Assembly: GCA_028869255.1 (NCBI GenBank)
Contig: CP110972.1
Coordinates: 1,121,001-1,185,000, forward strand
Direction: 5' to 3'
DNA length: 64,000 nucleotides
Source: Pseudomonas poae
GTDB lineage: Bacteria; Pseudomonadota; Gammaproteobacteria; Pseudomonadales; Pseudomonadaceae
Under the pieces are notes generated by a model. That model was given only the letters and a program-made list of their open reading frames with translations, made no database searches and had not been told where the DNA came from. Each line of letters opens with the position of its first letter. The stretch's first letter is position 1. Below, in pieces: positions 1 through 9,497 of this stretch. A program made the position numbers and the translations under genes.

Positions 1-1
1 G

Positions 2-625
2 GTGCATTTCGACACTCAGGCCGAGCGCACCATGAAGGCCTGGGTGATGGGCGCCAACATCAATTTGCCCCATGACGTCAGCGTCACCTGGGCCAAAGTC
101 ATGCCTGCGCATTTTCATGCGCGCTTCAAGGCCATCGCCCGGCGCTATCGCTACGTGATCTACAACGATCAGATCCGCCCCGCGCACCTTAACCAGGAAA
201 TCACCTGGAATCATCGTCCGCTGGACGCGGAGCGTATGGCCGAGGCCGCGCAGCACCTGGTGGGCGTGCATGATTTCAGCGCGTTCCGTGCCGGCCAGTG
301 CCAGGCCAAGTCGCCGATCAAGGAGGTCCATCACCTGCGGGTGACCCGTCACGGCAAGATGATCGTGCTGGATATCCGCGCCGGGGCGTTCCTGCACCAT
401 ATGGTGCGCAATATTGCAGGCGTGCTGATGACCATCGGCACCGGTGAGCGCCCGGTGGAATGGGCCAGGGAAGTGCTCGAAAGCCGTATTCGCCGCACCG
501 GCGGTGTCACGGCGCATCCGTTCGGGTTGTACCTGGTGGATGTGGAGTACCGCGACGAGTTCGAATTGCCGGATCGCTTCATGGGTCCACATTTCCTCAC
601 AGGTTTCAGCGAACTTGGCGGCTGA
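2..625 (+). CDS. truA: tRNA pseudouridine synthase A, 5'-truncated by window edge
   Basis: This is the 3' part of TruA, which isomerises uridines 38-40 in the tRNA anticodon arm. The frame is open to the window edge, so the in-frame GTG at base 2 is not a start; I estimate that about 70 N-terminal residues, including the catalytic Asp of the GRTDAGVH-type motif, lie outside. Visible are the RRYRY strand (about fragment residues 47-51), the FRAGQCQAKSP segment and the C-terminal MVRNIAGVL helix, all typical of the family. It opens the Pseudomonas order truA-trpF-accD-folC; trpF follows after 64 bases. Confidence 0.93.
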   Translation: MHFDTQAERTMKAWVMGANINLPHDVSVTWAKVMPAHFHARFKAIARRYRYVIYNDQIRPAHLNQEITWNHRPLDAERMAEAAQHLVGVHDFSAFRAGQCQAKSPIKEVHHLRVTRHGKMIVLDIRAGAFLHHMVRNIAGVLMTIGTGERPVEWAREVLESRIRRTGGVTAHPFGLYLVDVEYRDEFELPDRFMGPHFLTGFSELGG

Positions 626-689
626 CGCCTGGAAAAGCTTTTGTTACCATCCGGGACTTTCTCGGTTCAACCCCTGAGGTTTCTACGAT

Positions 690-1322
690 ATGTCTGCCGT
701 TCGCAGCAAGATTTGCGGGATTACCCGCATAGAAGACGCGCTGGCGGCAGTCGAGGCGGGGGCGGACGCCATCGGTTTTGTGTTTTATGCCAGGAGCCCG
801 CGAGCGGTGAACGTGTTGCAGGCGCGGGCGATCATTGCCGCGTTGCCGCCGTTCGTGACCACTGTGGGTCTGTTCGTCAATGCCAGCCGTTGCGAACTCA
901 ACGAGACCCTGGATGCCGTACCCCTGGATGTGCTGCAGTTTCACGGCGATGAAACCCCGGATGAGTGCGAAAGCTACCAGCGCCCGTATATCAAGGCGCT
1001 GCGGGTCAAGGCCGGCGACGACATCGCCGGCGCCTGCGCTGCCTACACCGGCGCACGCGGGATCCTGCTGGACACCTATGTCGAAGGTGTACCCGGCGGG
1101 ACTGGCGAAGCATTCGACTGGTCGCTGATTCCCGAGGGGCTGAGCAAGCCGATCATCCTGGCCGGGGGGCTCAACCCCGTTAATGTTGCGGCGGCCATCC
1201 AGCAGGTTCGGCCGTACGCAGTGGATGTCAGTGGCGGGGTGGAACAGGGCAAGGGCATCAAGGATCACGGCAAGATTCGCGCATTCATGCAGGCTGTGCG
1301 TAACAGCAGTGGCGGGATGTGA
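690..1322 (+). CDS. trpF: phosphoribosylanthranilate isomerase
   Basis: TrpF converts N-(5-phosphoribosyl)anthranilate to CdRP in tryptophan synthesis. The 210-residue protein is a normal stand-alone TIM barrel. It begins with the KICGITR signature carrying the catalytic Cys (residue 9), followed by LLDT with the catalytic Asp, GGTGEAFDW, and the phosphate-binding AGGLNP and VDVSGGVE segments; the last is usually VDVSSGVE, a mild change. The start is the ATG at 690. Pseudomonas keeps trpF apart from the other trp genes, between truA and accD, as here. Confidence 0.96.
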   Translation: MSAVRSKICGITRIEDALAAVEAGADAIGFVFYARSPRAVNVLQARAIIAALPPFVTTVGLFVNASRCELNETLDAVPLDVLQFHGDETPDECESYQRPYIKALRVKAGDDIAGACAAYTGARGILLDTYVEGVPGGTGEAFDWSLIPEGLSKPIILAGGLNPVNVAAAIQQVRPYAVDVSGGVEQGKGIKDHGKIRAFMQAVRNSSGGM

Positions 1323-1567
1323 CGGCTGGCAGTCTGCCGCCGTCCATAACTACCACTGTGTAAAACAGCACCGGCGCCGCCTGCGGGAGGCCCGGAAATG
1401 AAGTGGCAACCCTGCACTGGCAGGTTGTCTGGAAGGCTGAGGAGGCATGCGGGAAAAGGCCGGTCGAACGTCTGACCCCGTCCAGCATGCGTCATCGCCA
1501 CATATGAATTTAGCTCAAGGGCATACGCGGGGCTGAGTTCAAGCCACCGGTACTGGAGAAAGAAAGC

Positions 1568-2488
1568 ATGAGCAACTGGTTAGTAGACAAACTGATCCCT
1601 TCGATCATGCGTTCCGAGGTGAAAAAAAGCTCGGTTCCTGAAGGTCTGTGGCACAAGTGCCCATCCTGCGACGCGGTGCTCTACCGCCCCGAGCTGGAAA
1701 AGACCCTGGATGTTTGCCCCAAGTGCAACCACCACATGCGCATCGGCGCCCGCGCCCGCATCGATATCTTCCTGGATGCCGACGGCCGCAATGAACTGGG
1801 TGCTGATCTTGAGCCGGTTGACCGTCTCAAGTTCCGCGATGGCAAGAAGTACAAGGACCGCCTGACCGCTGCCCAGAAGCAGACCGGTGAGAAGGACGCG
1901 CTGATTTCCGTCAGCGGCAAGCTGCTGGGCATGCCGGTGGTGGTGTCGGCGTTTGAGTTCTCCTTCATGGGCGGCTCCATGGGTGCCATCGTCGGCGAGC
2001 GCTTCGTGCGTGCCGCCAACTACGCCCTGGAAAACCGTTGCCCGATGATCTGCTTCGCCGCCTCCGGTGGTGCGCGTATGCAGGAAGCGCTGATTTCCCT
2101 GATGCAAATGGCCAAGACCTCTGCGGTGCTGGCGCGTCTGCGTGAAGAAGGCATCCCGTTCATCTCCGTGCTGACCGACCCGGTCTACGGCGGCGTTTCC
2201 GCCAGCCTGGCGATGCTGGGTGATGTGATCGTCGGCGAGCCCAAGGCCCTGATCGGCTTTGCCGGCCCGCGTGTGATCGAGCAGACCGTGCGCGAAAAAC
2301 TGCCGGAAGGCTTCCAGCGCAGCGAGTTCCTGCTGGAGCACGGCGCAATCGACCTGATCATCCCGCGTGGCGAGTTGCGCCCACGGCTGGGTAGCCTGCT
2401 GGCGCAAATGATGGGCCTGCCGACCCCTGTGTACGTCGCGCCTAAGGTTGAGCCGATCATCGTGCCGCCGGTGCCTGCAAACCTATGA
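1568..2488 (+). CDS. accD: acetyl-CoA carboxylase carboxyltransferase subunit beta
   Basis: AccD is the beta subunit of the carboxyltransferase that makes malonyl-CoA, the first step of fatty acid synthesis, together with AccA in the cytoplasm. The 306-residue protein has the N-terminal four-Cys zinc ribbon (CPSC at 31-34 and CPKC at 50-53) and then a crotonase-fold carboxyltransferase domain with FSFMGGSMG and ASGGARMQE oxyanion segments. An AG-rich ribosome site (ggagaaag) precedes the ATG. The stop overlaps the folC start by 4 bases, which suggests translational coupling. The 245 bases before it hold no gene I can identify. Confidence 0.97.
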   Translation: MSNWLVDKLIPSIMRSEVKKSSVPEGLWHKCPSCDAVLYRPELEKTLDVCPKCNHHMRIGARARIDIFLDADGRNELGADLEPVDRLKFRDGKKYKDRLTAAQKQTGEKDALISVSGKLLGMPVVVSAFEFSFMGGSMGAIVGERFVRAANYALENRCPMICFAASGGARMQEALISLMQMAKTSAVLARLREEGIPFISVLTDPVYGGVSASLAMLGDVIVGEPKALIGFAGPRVIEQTVREKLPEGFQRSEFLLEHGAIDLIIPRGELRPRLGSLLAQMMGLPTPVYVAPKVEPIIVPPVPANL

Positions 2489-3792
2489 CCCAACGAACCC
2501 TTGGCGAATGGCTCGCCTACCTTGAGCAGTTGCATCCGTCAGCCATCGACATGGGCCTGGAGCGCTCGCAACAGGTAGCGGCCCGCCTTGGGTTGGGCCG
2601 GCCGGCACTGCGTGTGATCACGGTGACCGGTACCAACGGCAAAGGCTCTACCTGTGCCTTTGTCGCGGCGCTGCTGCAGGCCCAAGGGCTGAAAGTCGGC
2701 GTCTACAATTCCCCGCACTTGCTGCGCTACAACGAGCGGGTGCAGCTCAATGGCGTCGAAGCCACTGATGAGCAGCTCTGCGAAGCCTTCGCCGCACTGG
2801 ATACCGGCCGGGGCGAGATTTCCCTGACTTACTTCGAGATGGGCACCCTGGCGGCGTTCTGGCTGTTCGAGCGTGCGCAGCTGGATGTGGTCGTTCTGGA
2901 AGTGGGCCTGGGCGGGCGCCTGGACACGGTCAACGTGGTGGATGCCGACCTGGCGCTGGTGACCAGCATCGGCGTGGACCACGCCGACTACCTGGGTGAC
3001 ACCCGTGAATCCGTGGCCTATGAAAAGGCCGGGATTTTCCGTCAGGGCAAGCCTGCACTCTGTGGGGATCTGGACCCGCCGCAACCCTTGCTGGACAAGG
3101 TGCGCGAGCTGGATTGCCCGTTTTTCCTGCGCGGGCGCGACTTCAATCTGGAAATCGGTGACCAGCACTGGCAATGGCGCGGGCGTGATGCGCGTGGCCA
3201 GGCTGTGGCGCTGCGCGACCTGCCGCTGTTGAACCTGCCGATGGAAAATGCCGCGCTCGCGCTGCAAGCGTATCTGCTGCTTGACCTGCCGTGGCAGGCC
3301 GAGCAGATTGCCGCGACCTTGCTGGCTACCCGCGTGGTGGGGCGCCTGGACCGTCGTGCGTTCGAATGGCAGGGCAAGCGCCTGAACCTGCTGCTGGATG
3401 TGGGGCACAACCCGCATGCGGCCGAGTATCTGGCGCAGCGGCTGGCGCGTACGCCGCCGGTTGGTCGTCGGCTCGCCGTCTTCGGTTTGTTGGCCGATAA
3501 AGACCTGGGCGGGGTGGTTGCGCCGTTGCTGGGAAGCGTCCAGGCGTGGGCGGTTGCGCCGCTGGACTCGCCGCGCAGCCGTCCGGCTGCTGAGTTGGCA
3601 GCCGCCTTGCAGAACCTTGGTGCGCCCGTGGCGTCGTATGCAAGCGTGACCGAGGCCCTTGAGGCGCAGTGTGCAGTGGCAACGGCCGAGGACGAGATTC
3701 TGTTGTTCGGATCATTTTATTGTGTTGCCGAGGCGCTTGAATGGTTGGCCCGGCGCTCCACGGAGGAAGCTGCACATGGCATTACTGGATAG
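2485..3792 (+). CDS. folC: bifunctional dihydrofolate synthase / folylpolyglutamate synthase
   Basis: FolC adds glutamate to dihydropteroate and then extends the polyglutamate tail of folates. The 435-residue Mur-ligase-fold protein carries the P-loop GTNGKGST (49-56), [11 protein letters not shown] in the folate-binding loop, the [14 protein letters not shown] segment and the C-terminal [10 protein letters not shown] motif. Its ATG lies inside the end of accD (ATGA overlap) and its 3' end overlaps the start of the SPOR gene by 17 bases, so accD, folC and the SPOR gene look like one operon. Confidence 0.96.
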   Translation: MTQRTLGEWLAYLEQLHPSAIDMGLERSQQVAARLGLGRPALRVITVTGTNGKGSTCAFVAALLQAQGLKVGVYNSPHLLRYNERVQLNGVEATDEQLCEAFAALDTGRGEISLTYFEMGTLAAFWLFERAQLDVVVLEVGLGGRLDTVNVVDADLALVTSIGVDHADYLGDTRESVAYEKAGIFRQGKPALCGDLDPPQPLLDKVRELDCPFFLRGRDFNLEIGDQHWQWRGRDARGQAVALRDLPLLNLPMENAALALQAYLLLDLPWQAEQIAATLLATRVVGRLDRRAFEWQGKRLNLLLDVGHNPHAAEYLAQRLARTPPVGRRLAVFGLLADKDLGGVVAPLLGSVQAWAVAPLDSPRSRPAAELAAALQNLGAPVASYASVTEALEAQCAVATAEDEILLFGSFYCVAEALEWLARRSTEEAAHGITG

Positions 3793-4434
3793 CGCATACA
3801 AGCAGCGAATGGTTGGAGCCCTGGTTCTGGTGGCGTTGGCGGTGATTTTCCTGCCGATGCTGTTCTCTCGCCAGGACGAACAGCGCCAGGTTGTTGTTGA
3901 GGCACCGGCAGCCCCCAGGCACCGGCGGTGCCTCAGGTTCAGGTTGAGCCGGTGGTGGTGCCCGAGCCGCAGGCCTTGCCGGAAGAAGAGCCTGTGCCGA
4001 CAGATGACGAGGTGGCTGCGCAGCAGGCGCCGTCAATGCCGGTGCAGCCGAGCGTACCGGTGGTCAAGCCCGCTCCGGCGCCTGCCGTAGCGGTCAAGCC
4101 TGCCGCACCTGCGCCTGCGCCCAAGCCGGTAGCGCCGCAACCCGCTGCACCTGGCAAGCCGGACGTAGGTCAAAGCCGTATCGACCCGAACGGTCTGCCG
4201 ATCAGTTGGTCGATCCAGGTGGCCAGCCTGGGCAATCGCGAAGGTGCCGACGCTTTGCAGAAAAAGCTGCGTAGCCAGGGGTATAACGCCTATATCCGTA
4301 GCGCCGACGGCAAGAACCGGGTGTTTATCGGACCGCTGATCGAGCGTGCCGAGGCGGATCGCCTGCGCGATCTGCTGGATCGACAGCAGAACCTCAAGGG
4401 GTTCGTGACCCGGTTCCAGCCTGAGCGCGGCTGA
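3776..4434 (+). pseudogene. SPOR-domain (DedD-like) cell-division protein, one-base frameshift
   Basis: The N-terminal part ([16 protein letters not shown], then one membrane helix) reads in one frame; from about base 3916 the continuation PQAPAVPQVQVEPVVV, a Pro/Ala/Val-rich linker and a C-terminal SPOR domain (WSIQVASLGNREGADALQKK) read in the next frame. One extra C in the run of five C at 3912-3916 would restore a single protein of about 219 residues. SPOR domains bind denuded septal peptidoglycan; this architecture (inner-membrane anchor, linker, SPOR) and the place between folC and cvpA match the DedD-like protein of pseudomonads. The break lies in a homopolymer, so a sequencing error is at least as likely as real loss. 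Confidence 0.85.
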
Positions 4435-4468
4435 TTAGCGTCAGTCTCTGGTTGGAATGCGAGTCAAG

Positions 4469-4551
4469 TGTGGGAGCTGGCGTGCCTGCGATGACGGTGG
4501 TTCAGTCAACAGTTATGTTGCTGGCCCATCGCAGGCAAGCCAGCTCCCACA
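4469..4551. repeat. REP-type inverted repeat
   Basis: Two 25-base arms, 4469-4493 and 4527-4551, form an inverted repeat with a single mismatch; each contains a GTGGGAGCTGG core. The 33-base middle is not repeated. This fits the extragenic palindromic repeats (REP/REPIN) common between genes in P. fluorescens-group genomes. It sits between the SPOR gene and cvpA and may also end transcription of the folC operon. Confidence 0.75.
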
Positions 4552-4626
4552 TTCGTTTTAGAGCGCTCTTGAAATCAGCTTGGCTCGCCACAAACTATTG
4601 ATTTGCAAAGCGCCGTCAATCACAGC

Positions 4627-4655
4627 TTACCGATAGCCCGACGCTCTGCTAAAAT
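4627..4655 (+). promoter_or_regulatory. putative sigma-70 promoter of cvpA-purF
   Basis: TTACCG at 4627-4632, a 17-base spacer and TAAAAT at 4650-4655 fit a sigma-70 promoter about 30 bases before the cvpA start. I saw no convincing PurR operator here. Confidence 0.5.
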
Positions 4656-4685
4656 GCGCCGCCTTATCCGTCCGTAGGCTCAAAC

Positions 4686-5243
4686 GTGCCATTTACCTGG
4701 GTTGATTGGGCGATTGTTGCAATCGTCGCCATCTCCGCTTTGATCAGTCTTAGCCGCGGCTTCGTAAAAGAAGCACTGTCGTTGCTGACCTGGATCATCG
4801 CAGGAGTCGTAGCCTGGATGTTCGGTGGTTCACTGTCTGTCTACCTGGCCGGATACATCGAGACACCTTCGGCTCGCGTCATCGCGGGCTGCGCCATCAT
4901 GTTCATCGCCACGCTGCTGGTGGGGGCAATGGTCAATTATCTTATTGGCGAATTGATACGTGTCACCGGCCTCTCCGGGACCGATCGATTTCTCGGCATG
5001 GCCTTTGGCGCCGCACGGGGTGCGTTGCTGGTGGTCGTGGCGGTCGGGCTGTTGAGCCTGGGGCCGGTACAGCAGGATTCGTGGTGGCAGGAGTCGATAC
5101 TCGTGCCAAAATTTCTATTAGTTGCAGATTGGTCCAAAAACCTCATTTTGGGGTGGAGCAGTCAGTGGCTGGCCAGCGGAATCAGCGTACCCGCTGATCT
5201 TCCGTTCAAGGAACACCTCTTGCCGGCCAAAACGCCTCAGTAA
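4686..5243 (+). CDS. cvpA: CvpA family membrane protein
   Basis: CvpA is a small inner-membrane protein first linked to colicin V production and generally encoded next to purF. The 185-residue product has four hydrophobic segments (about residues 6-20, 28-48, 62-85 and 100-122) with the conserved SRGFVKEALSL loop after the first. The start is a GTG; no better ATG lies upstream in frame. It is followed by purF after about 40 bases, the usual gammaproteobacterial arrangement. Confidence 0.93.
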   Translation: MPFTWVDWAIVAIVAISALISLSRGFVKEALSLLTWIIAGVVAWMFGGSLSVYLAGYIETPSARVIAGCAIMFIATLLVGAMVNYLIGELIRVTGLSGTDRFLGMAFGAARGALLVVVAVGLLSLGPVQQDSWWQESILVPKFLLVADWSKNLILGWSSQWLASGISVPADLPFKEHLLPAKTPQ

Positions 5244-5284
5244 GCTGTGTTCAGTCAAGATTCATTAAGTAGGGGTTGCGTCGC

Positions 5285-6790
5285 ATGTGTGGCATCGTCG
5301 GTATCGTCGGTAAGTCGAACGTCAATCAGGCGCTGTATGACGCGCTAACCGTCCTCCAGCACCGCGGCCAGGACGCTGCCGGTATTGTGACCAGCCATGA
5401 CGGCCGGTTATTCCTGCGCAAGGACAATGGCCTGGTGCGTGACGTGTTCCATCAGCGTCACATGCAGCGCCTCGTCGGGCACATGGGCATTGGCCATGTG
5501 CGTTACCCGACTGCCGGTAGCTCGACTTCGGCCGAAGCTCAACCGTTTTACGTCAACTCGCCTTACGGCATCACCCTGGCGCACAACGGCAACCTGACCA
5601 ACGTTGAACAGCTGGCCAAGGAGATTTACGAATCTGACCTGCGCCACGTCAACACCAGCTCCGACTCGGAAGTGCTGCTCAACGTGTTCGCCCACGAACT
5701 GGCCCAGCGCGGCAAGTTGCAGCCAACCGAAGAAGACGTGTTTGCTGCCGTGACTGACGTGCACAACCGTTGCGTCGGTGGTTACGCGGTCGTGGCCATG
5801 GTCACCGGTTATGGCATCGTCGGTTTCCGCGACCCGCACGGCATTCGTCCGATCGTGTTCGGCCAGCGTCATACCGACGAAGGCGTCGAGTACATGATCG
5901 CGTCCGAAAGCGTGTCCCTGGACGTGCTGGGCTTCACCCTGATCCGCGACCTCGCGCCGGGCGAAGCGGTGTACATCACCGAAGACGGCAAGCTGCACAC
6001 CCGTCAGTGCGCCGTGGCGCCGAAACTCACCCCGTGCATCTTCGAACACGTCTACCTGGCGCGTCCGGATTCGATCATCGACGGTGTTTCGGTGTACAAG
6101 GCGCGCCTGCGCATGGGCGAGAAGCTGGCCGAGAAGATCCTGCGCGAGCGTCCTGAGCACGATATCGACGTGGTGATCCCGATCCCGGACACCAGCCGTA
6201 CCGCTGCGCTGGAGCTGGCCAACCACTTGGGCGTCAAGTTCCGCGAAGGCTTCGTGAAGAACCGCTACATCGGCCGTACCTTCATCATGCCGGGCCAGGC
6301 GGCGCGCAAGAAGTCGGTGCGCCAGAAGCTCAACGCCATCGAGCTGGAATTTCGCGGCAAGAACGTGATGCTGGTGGATGACTCCATCGTGCGCGGCACC
6401 ACCTGCAAGCAGATCATCCAGATGGCCCGTGAAGCCGGTGCGAAGAACGTGTACTTCTGCTCCGCCGCACCTGCCGTACGTTACCCGAACGTGTACGGTA
6501 TCGACATGCCGAGCGCCCACGAACTGATCGCCCACAACCGCACGACCCAGGACGTGGCCGACCTGATCGGCGCCGACTGGCTGATCTATCAGGACCTGCC
6601 GGACCTGATCGAAGCGGTCGGCGGCGGCAAGATCAAGATCGACCAGTTCGACTGCGCCGTGTTCGACGGCAAGTACGTGACCGGTGACGTCGACGAGGCC
6701 TACCTGAACAAGATCGAGCAGGCGCGTAACGACTCGTCGAAGATCAAGACCCAGGCGGTCAGCGCGATCATCGATCTGTACAACAACTGA
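5285..6790 (+). CDS. purF: amidophosphoribosyltransferase
   Basis: PurF makes 5-phosphoribosylamine from PRPP and glutamine, the first committed step of purine synthesis. I choose the ATG at 5285, not the upstream in-frame TTG, because the mature enzyme needs Cys right after Met: MCGIVGIVG gives the catalytic N-terminal nucleophile without a propeptide. The 501-residue protein shows [11 protein letters not shown], the glutaminase HNGNLTN segment and the PRPP-binding [13 protein letters not shown] motif of the phosphoribosyltransferase half. A clear intrinsic terminator follows directly. Confidence 0.96.
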   Translation: MCGIVGIVGKSNVNQALYDALTVLQHRGQDAAGIVTSHDGRLFLRKDNGLVRDVFHQRHMQRLVGHMGIGHVRYPTAGSSTSAEAQPFYVNSPYGITLAHNGNLTNVEQLAKEIYESDLRHVNTSSDSEVLLNVFAHELAQRGKLQPTEEDVFAAVTDVHNRCVGGYAVVAMVTGYGIVGFRDPHGIRPIVFGQRHTDEGVEYMIASESVSLDVLGFTLIRDLAPGEAVYITEDGKLHTRQCAVAPKLTPCIFEHVYLARPDSIIDGVSVYKARLRMGEKLAEKILRERPEHDIDVVIPIPDTSRTAALELANHLGVKFREGFVKNRYIGRTFIMPGQAARKKSVRQKLNAIELEFRGKNVMLVDDSIVRGTTCKQIIQMAREAGAKNVYFCSAAPAVRYPNVYGIDMPSAHELIAHNRTTQDVADLIGADWLIYQDLPDLIEAVGGGKIKIDQFDCAVFDGKYVTGDVDEAYLNKIEQARNDSSKIKTQAVSAIIDLYNN

Positions 6791-6796
6791 GTAAAC

Positions 6797-6820
6797 ACCG
6801 GCCCTGAGGGGCCGGTTTTG
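6797..6820 (+). terminator. intrinsic terminator after purF
   Basis: An 8-bp GC-rich stem (ACCGGCCC pairing with GGGCCGGT), a 4-base loop and a short T run lie 7 bases after the purF stop. Confidence 0.85.
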
Positions 6821-6855
6821 TATCTTAAATAAAGAATTGAGTAAGGAGTCGCAGC

Positions 6856-8067
6856 ATGAGTCAGGAATGGGATGCCGGTCGGTTGGACAGCGACCTCGAT
6901 GGCGTAGCTTTCGATACCCTGGCTGTGCGCGCCGGCCAGCACCGCACGCCGGAAGGCGAACACGGTGACCCGATGTTCTTCACCTCCAGCTATGTGTTCC
7001 GCACCGCCGCCGACGCCGCTGCGCGTTTTGCCGGTGAGGTGCCGGGCAACGTGTATTCGCGCTACACCAACCCGACCGTGCGTGCGTTTGAAGAGCGTAT
7101 TGCGGCTCTTGAAGGCGCTGAGCAGGCCGTGGCCACGGCCACGGGCATGGCGGCGATCCTGGCAGTGGTGATGAGCCTGTGCAGCGCCGGCGACCATGTG
7201 CTGGTGTCGCGCAGTGTGTTCGGTTCCACCATTAGCCTGTTCGAGAAGTACTTCAAGCGTTTTGGTATCGAAGTGGACTATGTGCCGCTGGCGGACCTCT
7301 CCGGCTGGGATGCGGCGATCAAGGCCAATACCCGGTTGCTGTTTGTCGAGTCGCCGTCCAACCCGCTGGCCGAGCTGGTGGATATCGCCGCATTGTCCGA
7401 AGTGGCCCACGCCAAGGGCGCGATGCTGGTGGTCGACAACTGCTTCTGCACGCCTGCGCTGCAGCAGCCGTTGAAGCTGGGGGCAGACATCGTTGTGCAC
7501 TCGGCGACCAAGTTCATCGACGGCCAGGGCCGTTGCATGGGCGGCGTGGTTGCTGGCCGTAGCGAGCAAATGAAAGAAGTGGTGGGTTTCCTGCGCACCG
7601 CCGGCCCGACCCTAAGCCCGTTCAACGCGTGGATCTTCCTCAAGGGCCTGGAAACCCTGAGCCTGCGCATGAAGGCCCACTGCGCCAACGCCCAGGCGTT
7701 GGCTGAGTGGCTGGAGCAGCAGGAGGGTATCGAGAAGGTGCACTACGCCGGTCTCAAGAGCCATCCGCAGCACGAATTGGCCCAGCGCCAGCAACGGGGT
7801 TTCGGCGCCGTGGTGAGCTTTGAAGTGAAGGGCGGCAAGGAGGGCGCGTGGCGCTTTATCGACGCGACGCGGCTGATTTCGATCACTGCCAACCTGGGTG
7901 ACAGCAAGACCACCATCACGCATCCGAGCACCACCTCCCACGGGCGCCTGGCGCCACAGGAGCGTGAAGCCGCGGGCATTCGCGACAGCCTGATCCGCAT
8001 CGCAGTGGGCCTGGAAGATGTCGCCGACTTGCAAGCTGACCTGGCTCGCGGGTTGGCAGCCTTGTGA
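6856..8067 (+). CDS. metZ: O-succinylhomoserine sulfhydrylase
   Basis: MetZ is a PLP enzyme of the Cys/Met metabolism family that makes homocysteine directly from O-succinylhomoserine and sulfide, the route used by Pseudomonas. The 403-residue protein has YSRYTNPT near 68-74, ATGMAAI near 96-102, the Asp-containing LVVDNCF and the Schiff-base Lys in SATKF (K219). A good AAGGAG site precedes the ATG. Family members with gamma-lyase activity are similar; the purF-metZ neighbourhood supports this assignment. Confidence 0.94.
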   Translation: MSQEWDAGRLDSDLDGVAFDTLAVRAGQHRTPEGEHGDPMFFTSSYVFRTAADAAARFAGEVPGNVYSRYTNPTVRAFEERIAALEGAEQAVATATGMAAILAVVMSLCSAGDHVLVSRSVFGSTISLFEKYFKRFGIEVDYVPLADLSGWDAAIKANTRLLFVESPSNPLAELVDIAALSEVAHAKGAMLVVDNCFCTPALQQPLKLGADIVVHSATKFIDGQGRCMGGVVAGRSEQMKEVVGFLRTAGPTLSPFNAWIFLKGLETLSLRMKAHCANAQALAEWLEQQEGIEKVHYAGLKSHPQHELAQRQQRGFGAVVSFEVKGGKEGAWRFIDATRLISITANLGDSKTTITHPSTTSHGRLAPQEREAAGIRDSLIRIAVGLEDVADLQADLARGLAAL

Positions 8068-8843
8068 TCGAGTGGTCCATGGAAGCGGCGGCCGCCAGTA
8101 ACGGGCGTGTCGCGTTGGTGACGGGCGCGGCCCGGGGCATTGGCCTCGGGATTGCTGCGTGGTTGATCAGCGAAGGCTGGCAAGTGGTGTTGACCGACCT
8201 GGACCGCGAGCGCGGCTCCAAGGTGTCCAAGGTGCTGGGTGACAACGCCTGGTTTATCACCATGGATGTGGCGGACGAGAAGCAAGTCGCCCAAGGCGTT
8301 GCCGAGGTATTGGGGCAATTTGGCCGCCTGGATGCGTTGGTGTGCAACGCGGCGGTGGCCGACCCGCGCAATATCACCCTAGAAAGCCTCGACCTGGCTT
8401 ACTGGAATCGTGTGTTGGCGGTGAACCTCAGCGGGCCGATGTTGCTGGCCAAGCACTGTGCGCCGTACTTGCGCGCCCACGGTGGGGCGATCGTCAACCT
8501 GGCGTCGACCCGGGCCCGACAATCGGAGCCTGACACCGAAGCCTATGCGGCGAGTAAGGGCGGTTTGCTGGCCCTGACTCACGCGTTGGCGATCAGCCTT
8601 GGGCCGGAGGTGCGGGTCAATGCCGTGAGCCCAGGCTGGATCGATGCGCGTGACCCTGCTGCGCGGCGTGCCGAGCCACTGACCGATGCCGATCATGCCC
8701 AGCACCCGGCGGGCCGGGTGGGTACGGTGGAGGACGTGGCAGCGATGGTGGCGTGGTTGCTGTCGCGCCAGGCCGGGTTTGTCACCGGGCAGGAGTTCGT
8801 GGTGGACGGCGGCATGAGCAAGAAGATGATTTACAGCGAGTAG
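8064..8843 (+). CDS. SDR family oxidoreductase
   Basis: This is a short-chain dehydrogenase/reductase of 259 residues. It has the cofactor loop TGAARGIG near residues 21-28, the NAA motif (VCNAAVAD), and a Ser...Tyr-x-x-x-Lys active site (NLAST..., then YAASK). The C-terminal [11 protein letters not shown] is typical of FabG-like members. The listed GTG start overlaps the metZ stop (GTGA); an ATG at 8079, giving a protein 5 residues shorter, is a good alternative. The substrate is not evident; coupling to metZ is seen in relatives but its meaning is unknown to me. Confidence 0.85.
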   Translation: MIEWSMEAAAASNGRVALVTGAARGIGLGIAAWLISEGWQVVLTDLDRERGSKVSKVLGDNAWFITMDVADEKQVAQGVAEVLGQFGRLDALVCNAAVADPRNITLESLDLAYWNRVLAVNLSGPMLLAKHCAPYLRAHGGAIVNLASTRARQSEPDTEAYAASKGGLLALTHALAISLGPEVRVNAVSPGWIDARDPAARRAEPLTDADHAQHPAGRVGTVEDVAAMVAWLLSRQAGFVTGQEFVVDGGMSKKMIYSE

Positions 8844-8900
8844 GGCGGGCCGGCGACTTGAAGCAATTTTGTCTTTTTCAGAAAAACTTCAAGCAGGCTA

Positions 8901-8929
8901 TTGACTTAGGTCCGCTACCTGCGTAAATT
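8901..8929 (+). promoter_or_regulatory. sigma-70 promoter of the tRNA cluster
   Basis: TTGACT (8901-8906), a 17-base spacer and TAAATT (8924-8929) are followed by a GC-rich discriminator (tcgcggcc), the pattern of stringently controlled stable-RNA promoters. tRNA-Val starts about 20 bases downstream. Confidence 0.75.
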
Positions 8930-8950
8930 TCGCGGCCTCAACGAAGCAAA

Positions 8951-9026
8951 GGGTGATTAGCTCAGCTGGGAGAGCATCTGCCTTACAAGCAGAGGGTCGG
9001 CGGTTCGATCCCGTCATCACCCACCA
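8951..9026 (+). tRNA. tRNA-Val (anticodon UAC)
   Basis: This is a 76-nt cloverleaf with acceptor GGGTGAT/ATCACCC, anticodon TAC at 8984-8986, T-arm GGTTCGATCCC and encoded CCA. Confidence 0.97.
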
Positions 9027-9081
9027 CTTCTTGAGAGTTTTGCCTTGGGGCAAGACGCAACGTTAAAGGTTGCACCGACGC

Positions 9082-9158
9082 GCAGCGGTAGTTCAGTCGG
9101 TTAGAATACCGGCCTGTCACGCCGGGGGTCGCGGGTTCGAGTCCCGTCCGCTGCGCCA
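9082..9158 (+). tRNA. tRNA-Asp (anticodon GUC), copy 1
   Basis: This is a 77-nt cloverleaf with acceptor GCAGCGG/CCGCTGC, anticodon GTC inside CCTGTCACG, T-loop GGGTTCGAGTCCC and encoded CCA. It is identical to the copy at 9264. Confidence 0.97.
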
Positions 9159-9263
9159 TATTTTCCAGGTTCGATTCGTCGGGCCTGAGATCGAACAGCC
9201 AAGGCTGGTTGATCAGATGTTTAAAGGCGGTTGAGAGTTTAGGCTCAGCCGGTCAAGCGATAC

Positions 9264-9340
9264 GCAGCGGTAGTTCAGTCGGTTAGAATACCGGCCTGTC
9301 ACGCCGGGGGTCGCGGGTTCGAGTCCCGTCCGCTGCGCCA
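9264..9340 (+). tRNA. tRNA-Asp (anticodon GUC), copy 2
   Basis: This is an exact 77-nt repeat of the tRNA-Asp at 9082; the identity runs a few bases past both ends, as expected from tandem duplication or gene conversion. It is probably co-transcribed with the two tRNAs before it. Confidence 0.97.
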
Positions 9341-9413
9341 TATCTGCCTCAAGGCCCACTGAACGCCTTGGAGCACAAAGAAAGCCACTGGCTACTTTGA
9401 TCCGATAGCAAAG

Positions 9414-9436
9414 ACCCTGGTCGAAAGACCGGGGTT
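9414..9436 (+). terminator. intrinsic terminator of the tRNA operon
   Basis: ACCCTGGTC and GACCGGGGT form a 9-bp stem with one G-T pair around a GAAA loop, followed by six T. Confidence 0.85.
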
Positions 9437-9497
9437 TTTTGTGTCTGCGATTTGGCAAGTGGTTGGAAGAGCCGGCGAGCCGGCTCTCAGTGCGTTG

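Noticed and set aside
1323..1567. Possible structured leader of accD
   Set aside because: Several short inverted repeats can be drawn but none is strong or matches a known regulatory RNA.
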